Source: Craspedostauros australis
Taxonomy: Eukaryota; Bacillariophyta; Bacillariophyceae; Mastogloiales; Achnanthaceae
Direction: 5' to 3'
Assembly (NCBI GenBank): GCA_026770025.1
Contig: JAMXDE010000013.1
Span: 1,240,001-1,304,000, forward strand
DNA: 64,000 nt
A model generated the notes under the pieces. The model was not told the origin of the DNA. It searched no databases and was given only the letters and a program-made list of their open reading frames with translations. Position numbers and translations under genes: made by a program. Positions 45,392 through 56,879 of the stretch are shown one piece after another (positions within the stretch are counted from its first letter, which is position 1; the number at the start of each line of letters is the position of its first letter).

Positions 45392-46648
45392 TCAGGCTGA
45401 ACCGATGATATCGAGAACTATGGCCGTGACAGCGATGAAGGCGATGGTGATGGCAATGTCCGACACGAAATGTGAACGTTGACGTGAATGATGAATGGCG
45501 AATGTGAATGGCGAATGTGAATGGAACAGTCCATCGTACAGCCCACCAAAAACAGCAGCAGCAGCAGCATGAGGAGGAGGAGGAAGACGAGAAACGGGTG
45601 GGATCATCTTGGGATGCCGTACTCTGCATCACTGCAATTGGTTATGCAAGTATTTGCATGGAACATGTCCGAAGCGGCCAACGGCGAATGTCGAGAATGA
45701 CGCGGGTGCTGAGACGATTGCACTGCCTCCTTTGACAGCTTGTGATACGTACATGCCGACGCACAAAAGGTTGCTGCAAGTACGACATCGAGTTGAAACC
45801 AATGATACCCAGTCACTCGACCAACTCACGGTGGAAGTCTTGAACACAGATGAGCTGCCCTTCATTCTGCTCGATGAGCCACCACAACCCCGTGGGCGAG
45901 ACTCAAGGTTTGATGTGGAGTATGGCGGAGTATGGACGACAGACTGCGAACAGTGGAGAACAAGCGTCCATGGCGGCTCGGGTTGTGAGTTGTATTTGCC
46001 GGATCTTATCGTGTTCGCATACAGCGCGCATGTGTGTATGACTACCAATTCACTGACAAGTAACTGGAGCACTCTGGAGAGGCAGGACGCACAAAATGGC
46101 AGCGACAGAAGCAACGATGACAACAGCGCTGGCAAAAGTCATGTCAACCACGATCTGCCCGACATCAGAAGCCACTTTGCAGACAGAGGCAGCAACGCAC
46201 AAGGAGGAGAGGATTCTTCGTGCTCCATGACAGATGCTTTCATCAAGTGGCTGTTGTTATTCAGCTTCATGTATTCACCATACCAGCGGAGCAGTAGATA
46301 CGAGTAAGGACGAGCATTGTTGGCACATAGTGCAGCTGGACTAATGTTCTTTGATCTTCTCCTTTGCATAGCCCCAATGTCGTACGCGTAGGCCACGCTT
46401 GTCTGTCTAGAGAGAGAGAGAGAGCGGATGCCCAGCAGCTGCACAATAATAAGTGGCTGAGTGTGTGCTCTGCTATGCCTACAATTGGACACAAACATGA
46501 AGGACGATATTATATGCACCAACATATTCTACATAACAGAAGTGACGGGGCATGAAGGGGACGAGATCAAGGAAGAAGAGATAGACCAAGTATCATACGA
46601 GTGCATACTACACGACGCTATGTCAATTTGATGAAACGAGGACGGAAG
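45392..46648. other. convergent interval with an unassigned open frame
   Basis: Plus-strand frame 45609-46307 is open for 232 codons, but its first ATG is at codon 49 (MPTHKRLL) and it has no known domain. The opposite strand is also open over much of it. I do not call a gene. An AG microsatellite lies at 46409-46424. Confidence 0.4.
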
Positions 46649-47524
46649 CTAAGATGCCTCAACCTCCATCTCCGTCACGGTGATGTCCGCCAAGGTGGCT
46701 GCGCGCGGGTGGGGCTTCACGATGGGTGCTCCCAATGTGGGGGTGAGACCTGGGTTCATCGTCAGCAAGGCCGAATGCTGCACGCTGTTTCGAAGCGGGG
46801 TGATCTCGTTGGGCTTGACGTCGTTGCGGCGGTAGTCAACAGACGAGTCCGAGCGGATGACGCAGATGTCGCAGTTGCTTCCACTGCCAAGGTCGTTGAA
46901 GATTCCTGCCCCGATCGACCGCTGCACCAGTTTGACGGCCTCGGCCTCGGTCATGTCCTCGCGCCAGCCGCTCTCCATGACGGCCATCGCCGCCAGGCTT
47001 CCGCTGCCCATGGTGGTGTAGGAGAGCTTGGAGGTGCTTCCGTGAGGGTAGATCTGGTACACGGCTGGCCCGTTGATGTCGCAGCCGCCCAGGATGAGCG
47101 CGGCGCTGACGTGTCCCTGATACCGGAAGAGGCGGCGCTTGAGGATGGTGCAGGCGGTGACGATCCGCGATCCCGAATGCGTGCTCATGCGGAGCAGCTC
47201 CAGCTGGCTGGAGACCAGGTCCGTGATCTTGTCGCAATCCGCGGCAGTTCCGGCTCCGCAGCAGTAGATGTTGGGTGCCATGTAGTGGATCTTCTTGCAG
47301 TTCTTCTCCGCGACTTCCGTGTCGGACGTGGCGCGGGTGTCGGCACCCAGCACGACGCCGTCCTTGTACACCATTCCGACGATAGTGGTTCCGGTCTTCA
47401 TGGGCTTTGGCAGCTTGTCGCTGCCCTGCATGCCGCCGATCATCTGGTTGCGCTGCGCATTCTCGAAGTCGAATCCCTGCTGCGGGATGGCGTCCGTGGG
47501 GATGGAGTTTGTGAATTCGGACAT
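46649..47524 (-). CDS. PSMB7: 20S proteasome subunit beta-2 (PSMB7-like), catalytic
   Basis: The protein has 291 residues from ATG 47524 ([12 protein letters not shown]). The propeptide (about 44 residues, with [11 protein letters not shown]) ends in KTG before the catalytic Thr of [20 protein letters not shown]. This G-T boundary and the [17 protein letters not shown] and [12 protein letters not shown] segments identify the trypsin-like beta-2 subunit. Autoprocessing at Gly-Thr would expose the N-terminal Thr nucleophile. The upstream frame is open for another 177 codons but is untranslated-like and repetitive, so the ATG adjacent to the homology is chosen. The subunit acts in cytosolic and nuclear protein degradation. 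Confidence 0.95.
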   Translation of the reverse strand: MSEFTNSIPTDAIPQQGFDFENAQRNQMIGGMQGSDKLPKPMKTGTTIVGMVYKDGVVLGADTRATSDTEVAEKNCKKIHYMAPNIYCCGAGTAADCDKITDLVSSQLELLRMSTHSGSRIVTACTILKRRLFRYQGHVSAALILGGCDINGPAVYQIYPHGSTSKLSYTTMGSGSLAAMAVMESGWREDMTEAEAVKLVQRSIGAGIFNDLGSGSNCDICVIRSDSSVDYRRNDVKPNEITPLRNSVQHSALLTMNPGLTPTLGAPIVKPHPRAATLADITVTEMEVEAS

Positions 47525-48312
47525 CTTGTCTGCGCTAGAATACAAGACAATGGAATTGAATGGAGTAGAGTGGAGTAGAGTTACAGGGCGTGGTGTGGTG
47601 TGGACAAGGATCAGAATGGGACTCTGGACGTTCACGTCTTCGAATTGGGTTGGCTGCAGGTGATGGGTATCGCTGCGGAGTGCTTTTTGATGGATGACCT
47701 CTCGCCGTTCGCTCCCGTGTGCTTGGGTGTGTGTGTCTCTGTGTGTGCTTCCCGCAGCGGATGCAGCTGGCTTCGTATCGTTCTTTGTTTGGTTTTGGTT
47801 TGCACACACATCTCTGTTGTTCGATCTTGGTCGAAGCCGCAAAGAACCTAGCAGAAACACGAAGATTTTCATCCGAGGCATCCCAAGGATCTGATGGAGT
47901 CCTTCTTGATCAGGTGGAAAAGTGCACATACGGTAGACGTCCAGACTGATGATCGAATGTTTGCCAGTGTGTCGACCGGCAAGCTCCGCTGAGACAAGAC
48001 AAACACACCGAAATGCACGAAGCAGATCAAACCACGACATCGACACCATCACCAACGCAAGGACGCCTCACCACGGTGCTATCGCTTTGGGCGCCGACAC
48101 AACCATCATCGACATCACAACAACATCGTCGACAACTTTGTCAACATCGGCATTCATCCATCGGAACTCATTCATTCATTCATCCCTCCATCCCTCCATC
48201 CATCCACAAACACGTCGCACGTCGAATCGAACTGCATTGAATTTCAGACTGACGCGGCTCGTTTCGAGAGACGAACATTGCAGCACACGCTACACACAAC
48301 ACACCAGACATC
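47525..48312. promoter_or_regulatory. divergent promoter interval, proteasome beta-2 and L33
   Basis: 788 bp between two opposite start codons, containing both promoters. It includes GGAGTAGAGT repeats close to the beta-2 start and CATTCATCCCTCCAT repeats near 48170-48205. No named motif is assigned. Confidence 0.45.
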
Positions 48313-48507
48313 ATGCACCAGACAATTGTGAATCTCGCCAGAGGCAAGGGAAAGACCATCCCTATCAAGCTCCTGAGCACAGCGGGGACTGGCTTCTTCT
48401 ACACGACGAGAAAGAACGTGTCCAACACTCAGCACAAGCTGCAACTCGTCAAGTTCGATCCCATCGTCCGACAGAGGGTTCTATTCAGAGAGCACAAGAT
48501 CAAGTAA
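48313..48507 (+). CDS. ribosomal protein bL33, mitochondrial type
   Basis: The protein has 64 residues from ATG 48313. The bL33 pattern is complete: [20 protein letters not shown], then [20 protein letters not shown], then [11 protein letters not shown]. The [12 protein letters not shown] start and the KFDPxVxxxVLFxExKIK end fit mitochondrial and alphaproteobacterial L33. The Cys pairs of zinc-binding plastid-type forms are absent. The short N-terminus can act as the import signal. It is a large-subunit protein of the mitoribosome. Confidence 0.9.
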   Translation: MHQTIVNLARGKGKTIPIKLLSTAGTGFFYTTRKNVSNTQHKLQLVKFDPIVRQRVLFREHKIK

Positions 48508-49310
48508 ATCGCTGAGTGTCGCAGCCCCGCAATGATTGGCTGCTGAACGTGCGATGCTGCCTCATGGAATGAGAGAGAGAGAGAGAGAGATAGTCAAGAG
48601 TGAAGGGTTCAGATCATCGCCAACTGGAGACATAGATTCTGCGGAATATCATCAACATACAACAAGAACGCATTGAGCGCATCGCACCTTGCACGAAACA
48701 ATCACTGATCGTCATTCCAGTTGCGTTCAGCACGAGACTGTCACAAATGAAGTACTTTACGAGACCATACGAGTGTGCTGACTTGCAAAAGCTACCCAAA
48801 GCATGGCTAAATACACCGAGGAGTGTGTGACGGAGCAAACAATCAAGACTGCATGCAGGGGATATTCATGAAGATCATGACTGTGCATAACACCGAATGA
48901 ACATACAGCACGCGCATGTCGATGTTGACTACCCGCACATTCCATACTCTACACATTTCGCGCGGGATTCATGACAATCGCCACTCGCGTAGGTCATGAT
49001 CCGACTACGGAGTGCATAGATGCATGTTTGCCGTCGTCATCATGCATTCGCCAACACTCTCGGCACCTGGATGGAGTATCGTAATATCCCGCTCTTCGAT
49101 GTCCTGATAGAACAGAGTCATCGAGTACGCTCTCCTTCTGTGTCATTGTCTCCATACGTAGAGCATCACGGTGCGCAACAAATGATGTCTCATTGTCCGG
49201 CCATTGTGAGAGTGGGGGTGCTGGTGAGAGTCTAAGACACCGGATGTGCTGCGGCATACTCTTGAAATGGAGGCAAATAGAGTACTCTACAAGTATGTCA
49301 CTATCTTTCA
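48508..49310. other. convergent intergenic interval
   Basis: Between L33 (plus) and the PsbP-domain gene (minus). A GA microsatellite at 48571-48591 lies about 65 bases after the L33 stop. No gene is seen. Confidence 0.5.
48571..48591. repeat. (GA)n microsatellite in the L33 3' flank
   Basis: About ten GA units shortly after the stop codon, as also seen after the TBC-TLDc gene. Confidence 0.9.
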
Positions 49311-50224
49311 TCACGTGGACACCGCAAAGGTGGTCAACGTCCCAAACAACTCCTCCTTGACTGACGCAAAGTCTACTTCCTTCGCCTGCGCTGTCAAAAC
49401 GTACAGCTTCTTCTTGGAAACAAAGATCTTCGTGACAAAGTGCTTTTTGCCGCGTTTGCCATCCGACAGGTACTCCAGGACGTACGATCCATCATCGGAC
49501 GCAATGGGATCGGACACCAATGTGACTTCGAACACACCGTCGCGATTCACCTCCGCCGTCACCACCCTGGCTGCGACCTCTTCAGGCGTTCCGAACTGGT
49601 CGCACAGTCACATCGTGTTGCGTCGTGTGACGTTGAGTTGCGTCGAGTTGCATTGTTTGGATGTTATCGGTTGGTGCGCGTAAGATGTCGTTCGCAAATG
49701 ACAGCAGACGATACCAGTGAATACAATGTGAGGAACATGGCAACGGGAACACCACTGGCTGCACACACTCAAACATTCCAGCCCCGCCGAATGCATCGTA
49801 CCTGCTTCAAGCTCTCGATTCGAACAGGGTCCACCGTAATGCCGTACTGATATCCTTTCGTGGTGTCTGACACAAAATTGACCTCCTCCAAGTGCGTTTG
49901 TAGCGGTTTCTTGGTGTTGCTGAAGTCGGTCGGTGGTCGGAAGGCGTACGCAAACTCCTTCGTCGTCTTGGTGTAAACCGCTGGCTCAGTGTCGGCGTTT
50001 GCTTGCCGCGCTGGTAAGGCGCAAGTGGAGACGAACGCAGCACCCAAGAAGCTGCGTCGGTCCACCGTCTTGGATTCCGGTGCAGAGGTATGTGGCATGC
50101 TCAGCGCCTGTGCTGTTGCGCGGATTCCCAACCAACCTCCGGTGCCATTGTCGCTGTTGCTCGTGGCAGAAATCAGGAGGGCGCCAATTAGGCAGATACT
50201 GGTACGAGCAGATCGAGTCACCAT
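49311..50224 (-). CDS. PsbP-domain protein of the thylakoid lumen, two exons
   Basis: Exon 1 is 50224-49802 and exon 2 is 49595-49311. The intron of 206 bp has donor GTACGA and acceptor GACCAG, in phase 0. The protein has 235 residues. It starts with a hydrophobic ER-type signal (ARTSICLIGALLISAT). A second, twin-arginine thylakoid signal follows (DRRSFLGAAFVSTCALPAR) and ends in ANA before Asp, the expected lumen cleavage. The PsbP domain then runs TKEFAYAFRPPTDF, EVNFVSDTTKGYQYGITVDP, across the splice (SLKQ-FGTPEEVAARVV), EVTLVSDP, YVLEYLSDGKRGKKHFV and LYVLTAQAKEVDF. PsbP-like and PPD proteins help assemble or stabilise photosystem II and related complexes. I cannot tell PPL from PPD subtype. 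Confidence 0.9.
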
Positions 50225-52263
50225 CTTGCTCCAATTCGTTCCGTTGAAGGTATTGGTGTCCTCCACAAACTGTGCTATCGCTGCCGTTTGATTTGATGGA
50301 TAACACTTGTGTCGTGATCTGTCTAGCGTTGCGTGGGTTGATGTGTCGCGATGTGTTGCGATGTGTTGCGATGCGTCGTTTCTGTGTTGGTTTGACTTTG
50401 TTTTCGATTTTGATGGATGAACTACGTCACTGTTCCTTGTGTCTTTTTGGTCCAGGAGGACGCACAATAGTTGGAAATCACACAGAACACTGCGGTGTGC
50501 TCAAGAACCTGACGTATGCACGACAGACGACCAATGTCTACCCAAAGTAGACACAAGGGTAGACTTCTGAAAATGCAGTCTCGAGTTTGATTGGCACAAA
50601 AGTGTACATCGTACTTAGGCACGCACTCGGTTGCACTGCTCCATGTCAACCGTATACTTCCATCGCATGTTCGTCCACCATAAAATCACCTGAACTTCTT
50701 ATCGTAGAGTATACTGGATATCAATGAGCATCAATGGCCTCCTTCTCATTGCTACATCCGCACTTCTTCCAACAATTGACATCGTTGAATGGAATAAGAA
50801 GCATGCCAGTGAATGTGAGATGCCTGCTTCAAGGTTGGCCACTGGTCGGAAACAAGTAATCAAGACATCTATGCGATTCATGATGTCGATAGTGTCGAAG
50901 AAGTTTACAATCAGAGTTCTATCTTCGAATGCTGGACATGTAAGGCACCACCCGGATCGGTCAACATTGATCGTGGTATTGAAACTACTATAAATGTGGA
51001 ATAACTTGCGCTGCACTCACTTTATGACATTTGACAAGCGAGCCGTTTCGAATGTTGGTCACGGATATTCTGTACAAGTTTCCTCTTTGTTGCCAGACTC
51101 TCCATACTACCTACAATAGAGAGAGATGCCGTGACAGAAATGCAATACCCTTTCTGCATGCAATCACCAATTGATGAGTTGTGTTCCAAATCACAAGATA
51201 TGCGAAGCACGACGGGTTCCACTCTATCCTGATACCCCTTTTGTCACGTATAATCGTTGGCTGTGGTCGTAATTGCTCGAGACTGTCACTGATTCACAGG
51301 CGCAGCAAATGTTCGTAGATTCCCTGTGGCATCGACATTGTTGATGTGAGATTGCATGATTAGACGACCACATGACCACATGGGAAAGTGCGTCTGAGCA
51401 GGTCTTGTTGCTAACACACACCACACGTAACAGGCAAAACAAGCGCACCACGTTGTAGTGCCGAACAAACATGTCCGTCACATAATTTGTTCCTTGCCGA
51501 TGGTCATTATGTGTGGGCATTGATGGTAGCGGAGATACACGCAATGAAAATAATTGTTGTCACAAGCACCTGTTGTGACCATGACAAATGTCTCGTAGTC
51601 GTGCATCTGCGAACAAAATTCCAACTTGGCACATCAATGTACAGAAAGACGGTCATTCTTCGCCGACACCAGTTCGTACAGCGACCACCACATCTATCCG
51701 TTACCATCGAGCCGGTGTCAAGTTCATCCACGCGTTGTGGGATACTGGCTGTCTGCTGCTTCGTGTTTCTTGGATGTGTGTGTGATGTTGGTGTGCTGCG
51801 CCTTTCCAACACATTAGGGAGATATCGCATGTAAAATGAAGCCACCCCTGGAACCTGTCGTGGTGACAACCAGTGGGGAGCTCTCCCCAAATGTTCGCGT
51901 TCGCGTTGGATCTTGGAGGGACTGAAATAATCAAATTAATCATACAATGACGTCATCAATACTGTCTAGCCTTATCTATGCTGTTGAGTAGCCTTCCTCG
52001 GTGGAAGACTATGACAACAGGAAGTTCCTTCCTCTCCACTTGTTGTTTCCATTCACAGCAAACAAAAATGAATGCTCAACGCTTCCACATGCATGTTCGT
52101 GCTTGTTGGTATCACTTCCTACTGTTCCGTTTCAGTGTTTCTGTCATACAGGTCATATGTAGCACTTGCCTTGCATGTGTTCCCACTCTAGATTTCCCCA
52201 AAGCACAGCCCCAACCCTCCTCCATCCCCAGACCGCTGCCGGCCCATCCACTGGCAGGCAGAG

Positions 52264-52632
52264 GTGATCCACGAGCTATGGCACATGATGCTGCAACAGC
52301 GGTCTAGTCGGAACTACGCGCTTCACGAGGAAGGAGAGCGCGATGTGATGTCCCAGCGCATGGGATTTTACTTCCAAACACTCCAAGAGCTGCCACCATG
52401 GCCCATCCCCACCCACCTTTGCCAGCTCGCCCAGCAGGTCCCAACGTCGCAGCCACGACAGGCACAATGGCTGTTCACTCTGCTACATGCTATGTCCCAC
52501 ATCGCAGCTACCGTTCCCCAGCGCAAAAAGCGTGGATATGTCGCCGCATCTCCCAGCCTGCGAGCTGGAGCCCCGAAGCTGACCGCGTGGGCGCCGCCCC
52601 GTCTCCTGCCGTTGACGTCCAGTGACGCTTAG
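52264..52632 (+). other. unassigned open frame with HExxH motif
   Basis: The frame is open upstream of 52264 and runs 123 codons to a TGA. It contains VIHELWHMMLQQR, where HELWH fits the zinc-binding HExxH pattern of metallopeptidases, then HEEGERDVMSQRMGFYFQTL. Base composition is GC-richer than the surrounding DNA. There is no ATG at the start, no upstream exon that I can join and no family recognised. It may be a fragment or coincidence. Confidence 0.25.
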
Positions 52633-53078
52633 CGTAACATGCATGCTCTAACTACACCTACACTATCTAATGCACACTATATAATGCGCACAATCGAATA
52701 CACCACAAGGACAGCAGCTTCCCCAACATCATCCGTTCCTGCCGGATGACTCATGCAGAAAAACGAGGCGTCACAAAGCGCCTACGGCGCATAGTTAAAG
52801 ACTATAATCTATGTGGTAAACAACAACTACGACTTCTCCAAAACATGTCTCGACATGTGTGGAATTGGTTGCCTGAGGACAAAGCCTGCGAAAAGGCAAG
52901 GATCAGCTTCGTGCATGCTGCAACATGGCTGACTCGAACCGTTCACATCAACGATAGTCTAGGAAAGAAACAAGGCAATTCAAGAACAATGAAGATGCGA
53001 ACCGAAGAAACATGTACGCTTATGATTGGATAAAAAATTGTCAATTCAGTTTGCTTCCGCGTGGAGTTCGTATTTGGC

Positions 53079-53222
53079 GGGACTCTTCAAATTACATGGC
53101 ATGTCAAACGAAACTTTCGTTTGACATGCCATGTAATTTGAAGAAGCGAAATTCTCATCCACCCCCCAAAATAAATGTCTCTATCAGGTTATTTTGGACC
53201 CTGGGACTCATCAAATTACATG
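53079..53222. repeat. direct 20-bp repeat pair
   Basis: GGGACTCTTCAAATTACATG at 53079-53098 and GGGACTCATCAAATTACATG at 53203-53222 differ at one base. The first copy overlaps the left arm of the palindrome. Confidence 0.85.
53084..53144. repeat. perfect inverted repeat, 30-bp arms, 1-base centre
   Basis: The left arm 53084-53113 (TCTTCAAATTACATGGCATG...) is the exact reverse complement of the right arm 53115-53144, with a single C between. It would extrude a long hairpin or cruciform. It is not in a coding region. Confidence 0.95.
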
Positions 53223-55548
53223 CGATATCTCCCTATTGCGTGGGGAAGACGATGTCGTTGCAACATCCGACCAAAGTCGTACCTCCGTCGGATCATGTCA
53301 TCCCAACAGCCAACCTACGTCATCTGATGTCCGATCAATGTTTGACCAATGTCAGACCAATGTTACCGCAAAGTATGACATTGCGGTGACAGGTTTTTTC
53401 CACGTTTCGAAGGCACAACTTGCCACCCCCCTCTGCGGTCACTTAGTATGATTAGTTCACAACTAGACACATAGAATAACCAAAGGAGGCCTCTCCTATC
53501 ACGTAGTGGCATTTTTGTTCCCATTAATATTATAGTTATCTCTACAGAGGGTGTCTAAATTGGTGTGATTAGCCTTACTCCTCGCAAAAATGTCAATAAC
53601 GGTTGTCACATGTCAGACATACATCATACTGATGTATGATGTTTGTCGGCTGATTGCATACTGACGTCGGATGTTGATCAGCTTGCTGTGCATGCTGGTC
53701 TGACCAACGTCGTACGACGTCGACTGGACCTCATAGCGACGTGACTGTTTGCCACAACAACGCGCTTGTGTCTGTCTTGTGCGGAAACATGCCTACATAC
53801 ACAACATCAACGAAGCAGCGATGTTCATCATCCTCGCGGTAGCAAACGAGTTGTTCTTGCGTGAGACATGTCCGTTCTGTTCCACACCAAGCAAGCACAA
53901 CAATTAACCATTCACATCTCGCCATCACCGCAGCGGAGGATTCGCCACTCACAAGGTCGAGCAGAAACTGGCATTCTCTTGCGGTTTGACATTCGACAGC
54001 AGTCACGGCAAACCAACAGAAGAAAAAGTGCTTTATCTTTACGACCAAGTAGTTTGCATTGTTTTCTGTCAATAGTCATAGGTCTGCAGTGGTGGGCGAT
54101 CACGATTTGCGCATGTCATTTGGGCGTGGAACGGGGGCAGCCCAGGAAGGGCTGAACTGCGCACGTTTCTATGTACTGGGCGCTATCAAACCAACACCAG
54201 AAATGGGATTCGTGCAACATCTATCATCCACGACATCACAAGCAACATCGATTTCCAGACAGATGTATCACCAGGCAACTACATGTACAGCACGACTGCG
54301 AACGACCACGAGCGGCACTCCTCTCTCCAACAATGCTGTACTCTAGACGCGATTAATAGTATTCTGTGGAAATGATAGTACCGGATGACACTCATGCTAC
54401 GAGACACCGCGATGGACACGGCAGCGGGCTGGTTCCTTCGCAACCCCTGTTGTGTGTTTTGCAGTCCTCAGTCGCACAAGATGTTCCGCCCGCAGGTGTC
54501 GTTGTTGCCTGTTTACATTGACAACTGCGCTTCCGCAGATGATAGTGCCATGACAGTCACAGTGACATTCCCCCAACCACTGATGCAATGGCTGCTGTGT
54601 GGTTCACTCAAACATGATACAAGTATTGTGCGGGTACGGTTTGACTTGACATTTCCTCAGTGTTGTGTCAAGACATTTTTGGTCCGGCAAAACCACGGTC
54701 CGATTGTATGACGTTTTGTGTTTCACTTGATTTGCTTGTGCTCGATTGATTCTAGCATAGCATTATTCTGCACAACCATTGGCGTGGCGGTGATGTGCGT
54801 TCCCTCAAACATGGTGTGGTTGGCCACACAGAGAACTCCTATCAATCAACACATCGGATGATGATGGTGCTGTTGATGTTGTGGCGGAAATCATGAAGCA
54901 CATCCTACTTTGGTCAGCAGTTCGAAACCGAGGATCTCCTCTCGAACAGATATTCATCGACCGTACTAACGGACACAATGTAGGACCAACATTGGATGAC
55001 GCCGAAATACACGATGTCCGACATGCGCCCAACTGCTAACTGAAGTACGATCAAAGTGAATCCAAAATCGAACAATGCGGCATAATGTCCGATAAAATGT
55101 CTAATATCGCAACTGTTGTGCGTCCTCCCAGTCTTGTTTGTTGAAACATGCGATAGATATTGTGTGTATGTCTGAATTTTGGTATGTGTCGTACCTCTTT
55201 GATATGCAAAACATAAGATACCTTTCTGCTCCCGTCTGTGCATTGGCGCACGTTGAACTGAAAAGATCTGCACACGACAACTCTGCAATTGCGCGATGGC
55301 GAAGGAAGAACACATGCGTTCAGCGGAAATGGCCACCGCAATCGCCGTTGACATCGTCGTTGTTTCACAAGCGCTGGTTGTGTGATGTGGGAGGAGGATG
55401 TGAGGGTGTGTAGGTACAGCATGTGTTTGTGAGCTGGTTGGGTGGGTGATGACCCGAAACAACCTCTTGCAACGACGACCGAGGTTCCCATGGCAATTTC
55501 ATCCCCTCACCCACACAAACACACCCGCACCAACAAACCGACTTGACC

Positions 55549-56879
55549 ATGAAGCTCGCTCTTGCTGCCACCCTCGTCTCCGGCGTCGCCGCCTTCACTT
55601 CCCAGAGTGCCTCCCGTGCCTCTACTTCCCTCAACGATGCCATGGCTGACTTGAAGGAGGTTGCCGAGAAGTCCAACCCAGTCTTGAAGGTCAGTCGAAT
55701 GATCGGAGGTTGTGATCATTGGGAAGCACCGCCTCCTCACTGCACGACAGAAACACCACGCGCTCCTGCATCACACCCAGGAAGGACGGCCAATCCGCCT
55801 GATGGTAGACGAATGAAGGATGGCCATCGATGCTGTGTCGGATTTGAAGCGACTTTGGCGAGCCTCCGATGCTCATTGGCTTCATCCATTCCCGACAGTT
55901 TTCGTGACTCCACAGGAATCGGCTTGGCAACCTCAGGTTCCAGGTCTCTTCCCACGGAGCGCATCAACTTATGCGATTGTGAAGCTGAGATAGCGTGCAC
56001 TCGGAGCATGCAACCAGCTTCAAGCCACAGAGCGACGCTAGGGATGGCTATGGATACAACTCAATCTTCTTGTGTGTCAACAAGAGAATTCGCAAACTCC
56101 CATCCATTGCGTCGCTAACCCATTCTTCTTTGCGCTCACTTGAATCGATTCACCACGTTGCGTACGAATGCACACGCATCAACTCTCCTCTACGGCACGT
56201 TGGCATGCACCCTGACATCGATGATGACAACAACCGGCCATTCCAAAACACAAATTTCACGCCACCACCTTGCTTTACTCGACTCGAATCACAGTACTAT
56301 GATCCACTCGAGCTTGCCTCCACCACCATCTTCGGCGAGAGCAACGAGGCCACCATCGGATTCCTCCGTCACTCCGAGATCAAGCACGGACGCGTCGCCA
56401 TGGCCGCCTTCGTCGGATACTGCGTGCAGTCCAACGGAATCCACTGGCCATGGCCAATGACCTCCGACGGCACCCCATTCCCATTCGCCGCCGGATCCCC
56501 ACCGGAACAGTGGGATGCCCTCCCAGATGCCGCCAAGTGGCAGATCATCATCTTCGTTGGATTCCTCGAGCAGTTCTCTGAGGCCAACGGAACCCACTAC
56601 ATGCGCGGAGGTAAGCCAGGTGCATTCCCAAAGTTCTCTGACCACCCAGAGGGCATCCCACACCCAGTCCCATTCAACCTCTTCGATCCATTTGGTCTGT
56701 CCAAGAACCGCTCCGAGGAGGCCAAGGCTAAGGGCCTCATCGCGGAGATCAACAACGGACGTCTGGCAATGATCGGAATCATCGGCTTCCTGTCCGAGCA
56801 AAAGCTCGCTGGATCCGTCCCGCTCCTCGAGGGAGTTGTCCCACCATACGCCGGTGAGCCAATGGCTCCATTCGGTTAA
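55549..56879 (+). CDS. fucoxanthin chlorophyll a/c-binding (light-harvesting) protein, two exons
   Basis: Exon 1 is 55549-55689 and exon 2 is 56295-56879. The intron of 605 bp has donor GTCAGT and acceptor ATCACAG, in phase 0. The protein has 241 residues. The presequence MKLALAATLVSGVAAFTSQS is an ER signal followed by an AAF transit motif. This is the bipartite import signal of plastids with four membranes. The mature part begins around NPVLK-YYDPLELAS. Helix 1 contains LRHSEIKHGRVAMAAFVGYC with the chlorophyll-binding E and KHGR. A middle helix lies around WQIIIFVGFLEQF, and helix 3 is EINNGRLAMIGIIGFLSEQ. The third-helix motif and spacing fit FCP/LHC proteins of diatoms and relatives, near the Lhcr/Lhcf types. 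Codon use is highly biased. The protein is a thylakoid antenna. Confidence 0.95.

Larger units (their letters stand above)
50225..55548. other. 5-kb AT-richer, repeat-bearing interval
   Basis: No gene is identified with confidence. It contains a perfect palindrome at 53084-53144, two copies of a 20-bp sequence (53079 and 53203) and several smaller hairpins, for example around 53613-53635. A GC-richer open frame at 52264-52632 contains a HELWH motif. The mix suggests remains of non-autonomous mobile elements. The last 200 bases are the upstream region of the light-harvesting gene, including its leader. Confidence 0.5.

Noticed and set aside
46601..47578. 325-codon plus-strand frame over the proteasome gene
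   Set aside because: Antisense of a conserved proteasome subunit, with no homology of its own.
47525..48055. N-terminal extension of the proteasome subunit by 177 codons
   Set aside because: The open leader matches no proteasome propeptide, is low-complexity and overlaps the promoter of the divergent gene. The ATG at 47524 gives the normal length.
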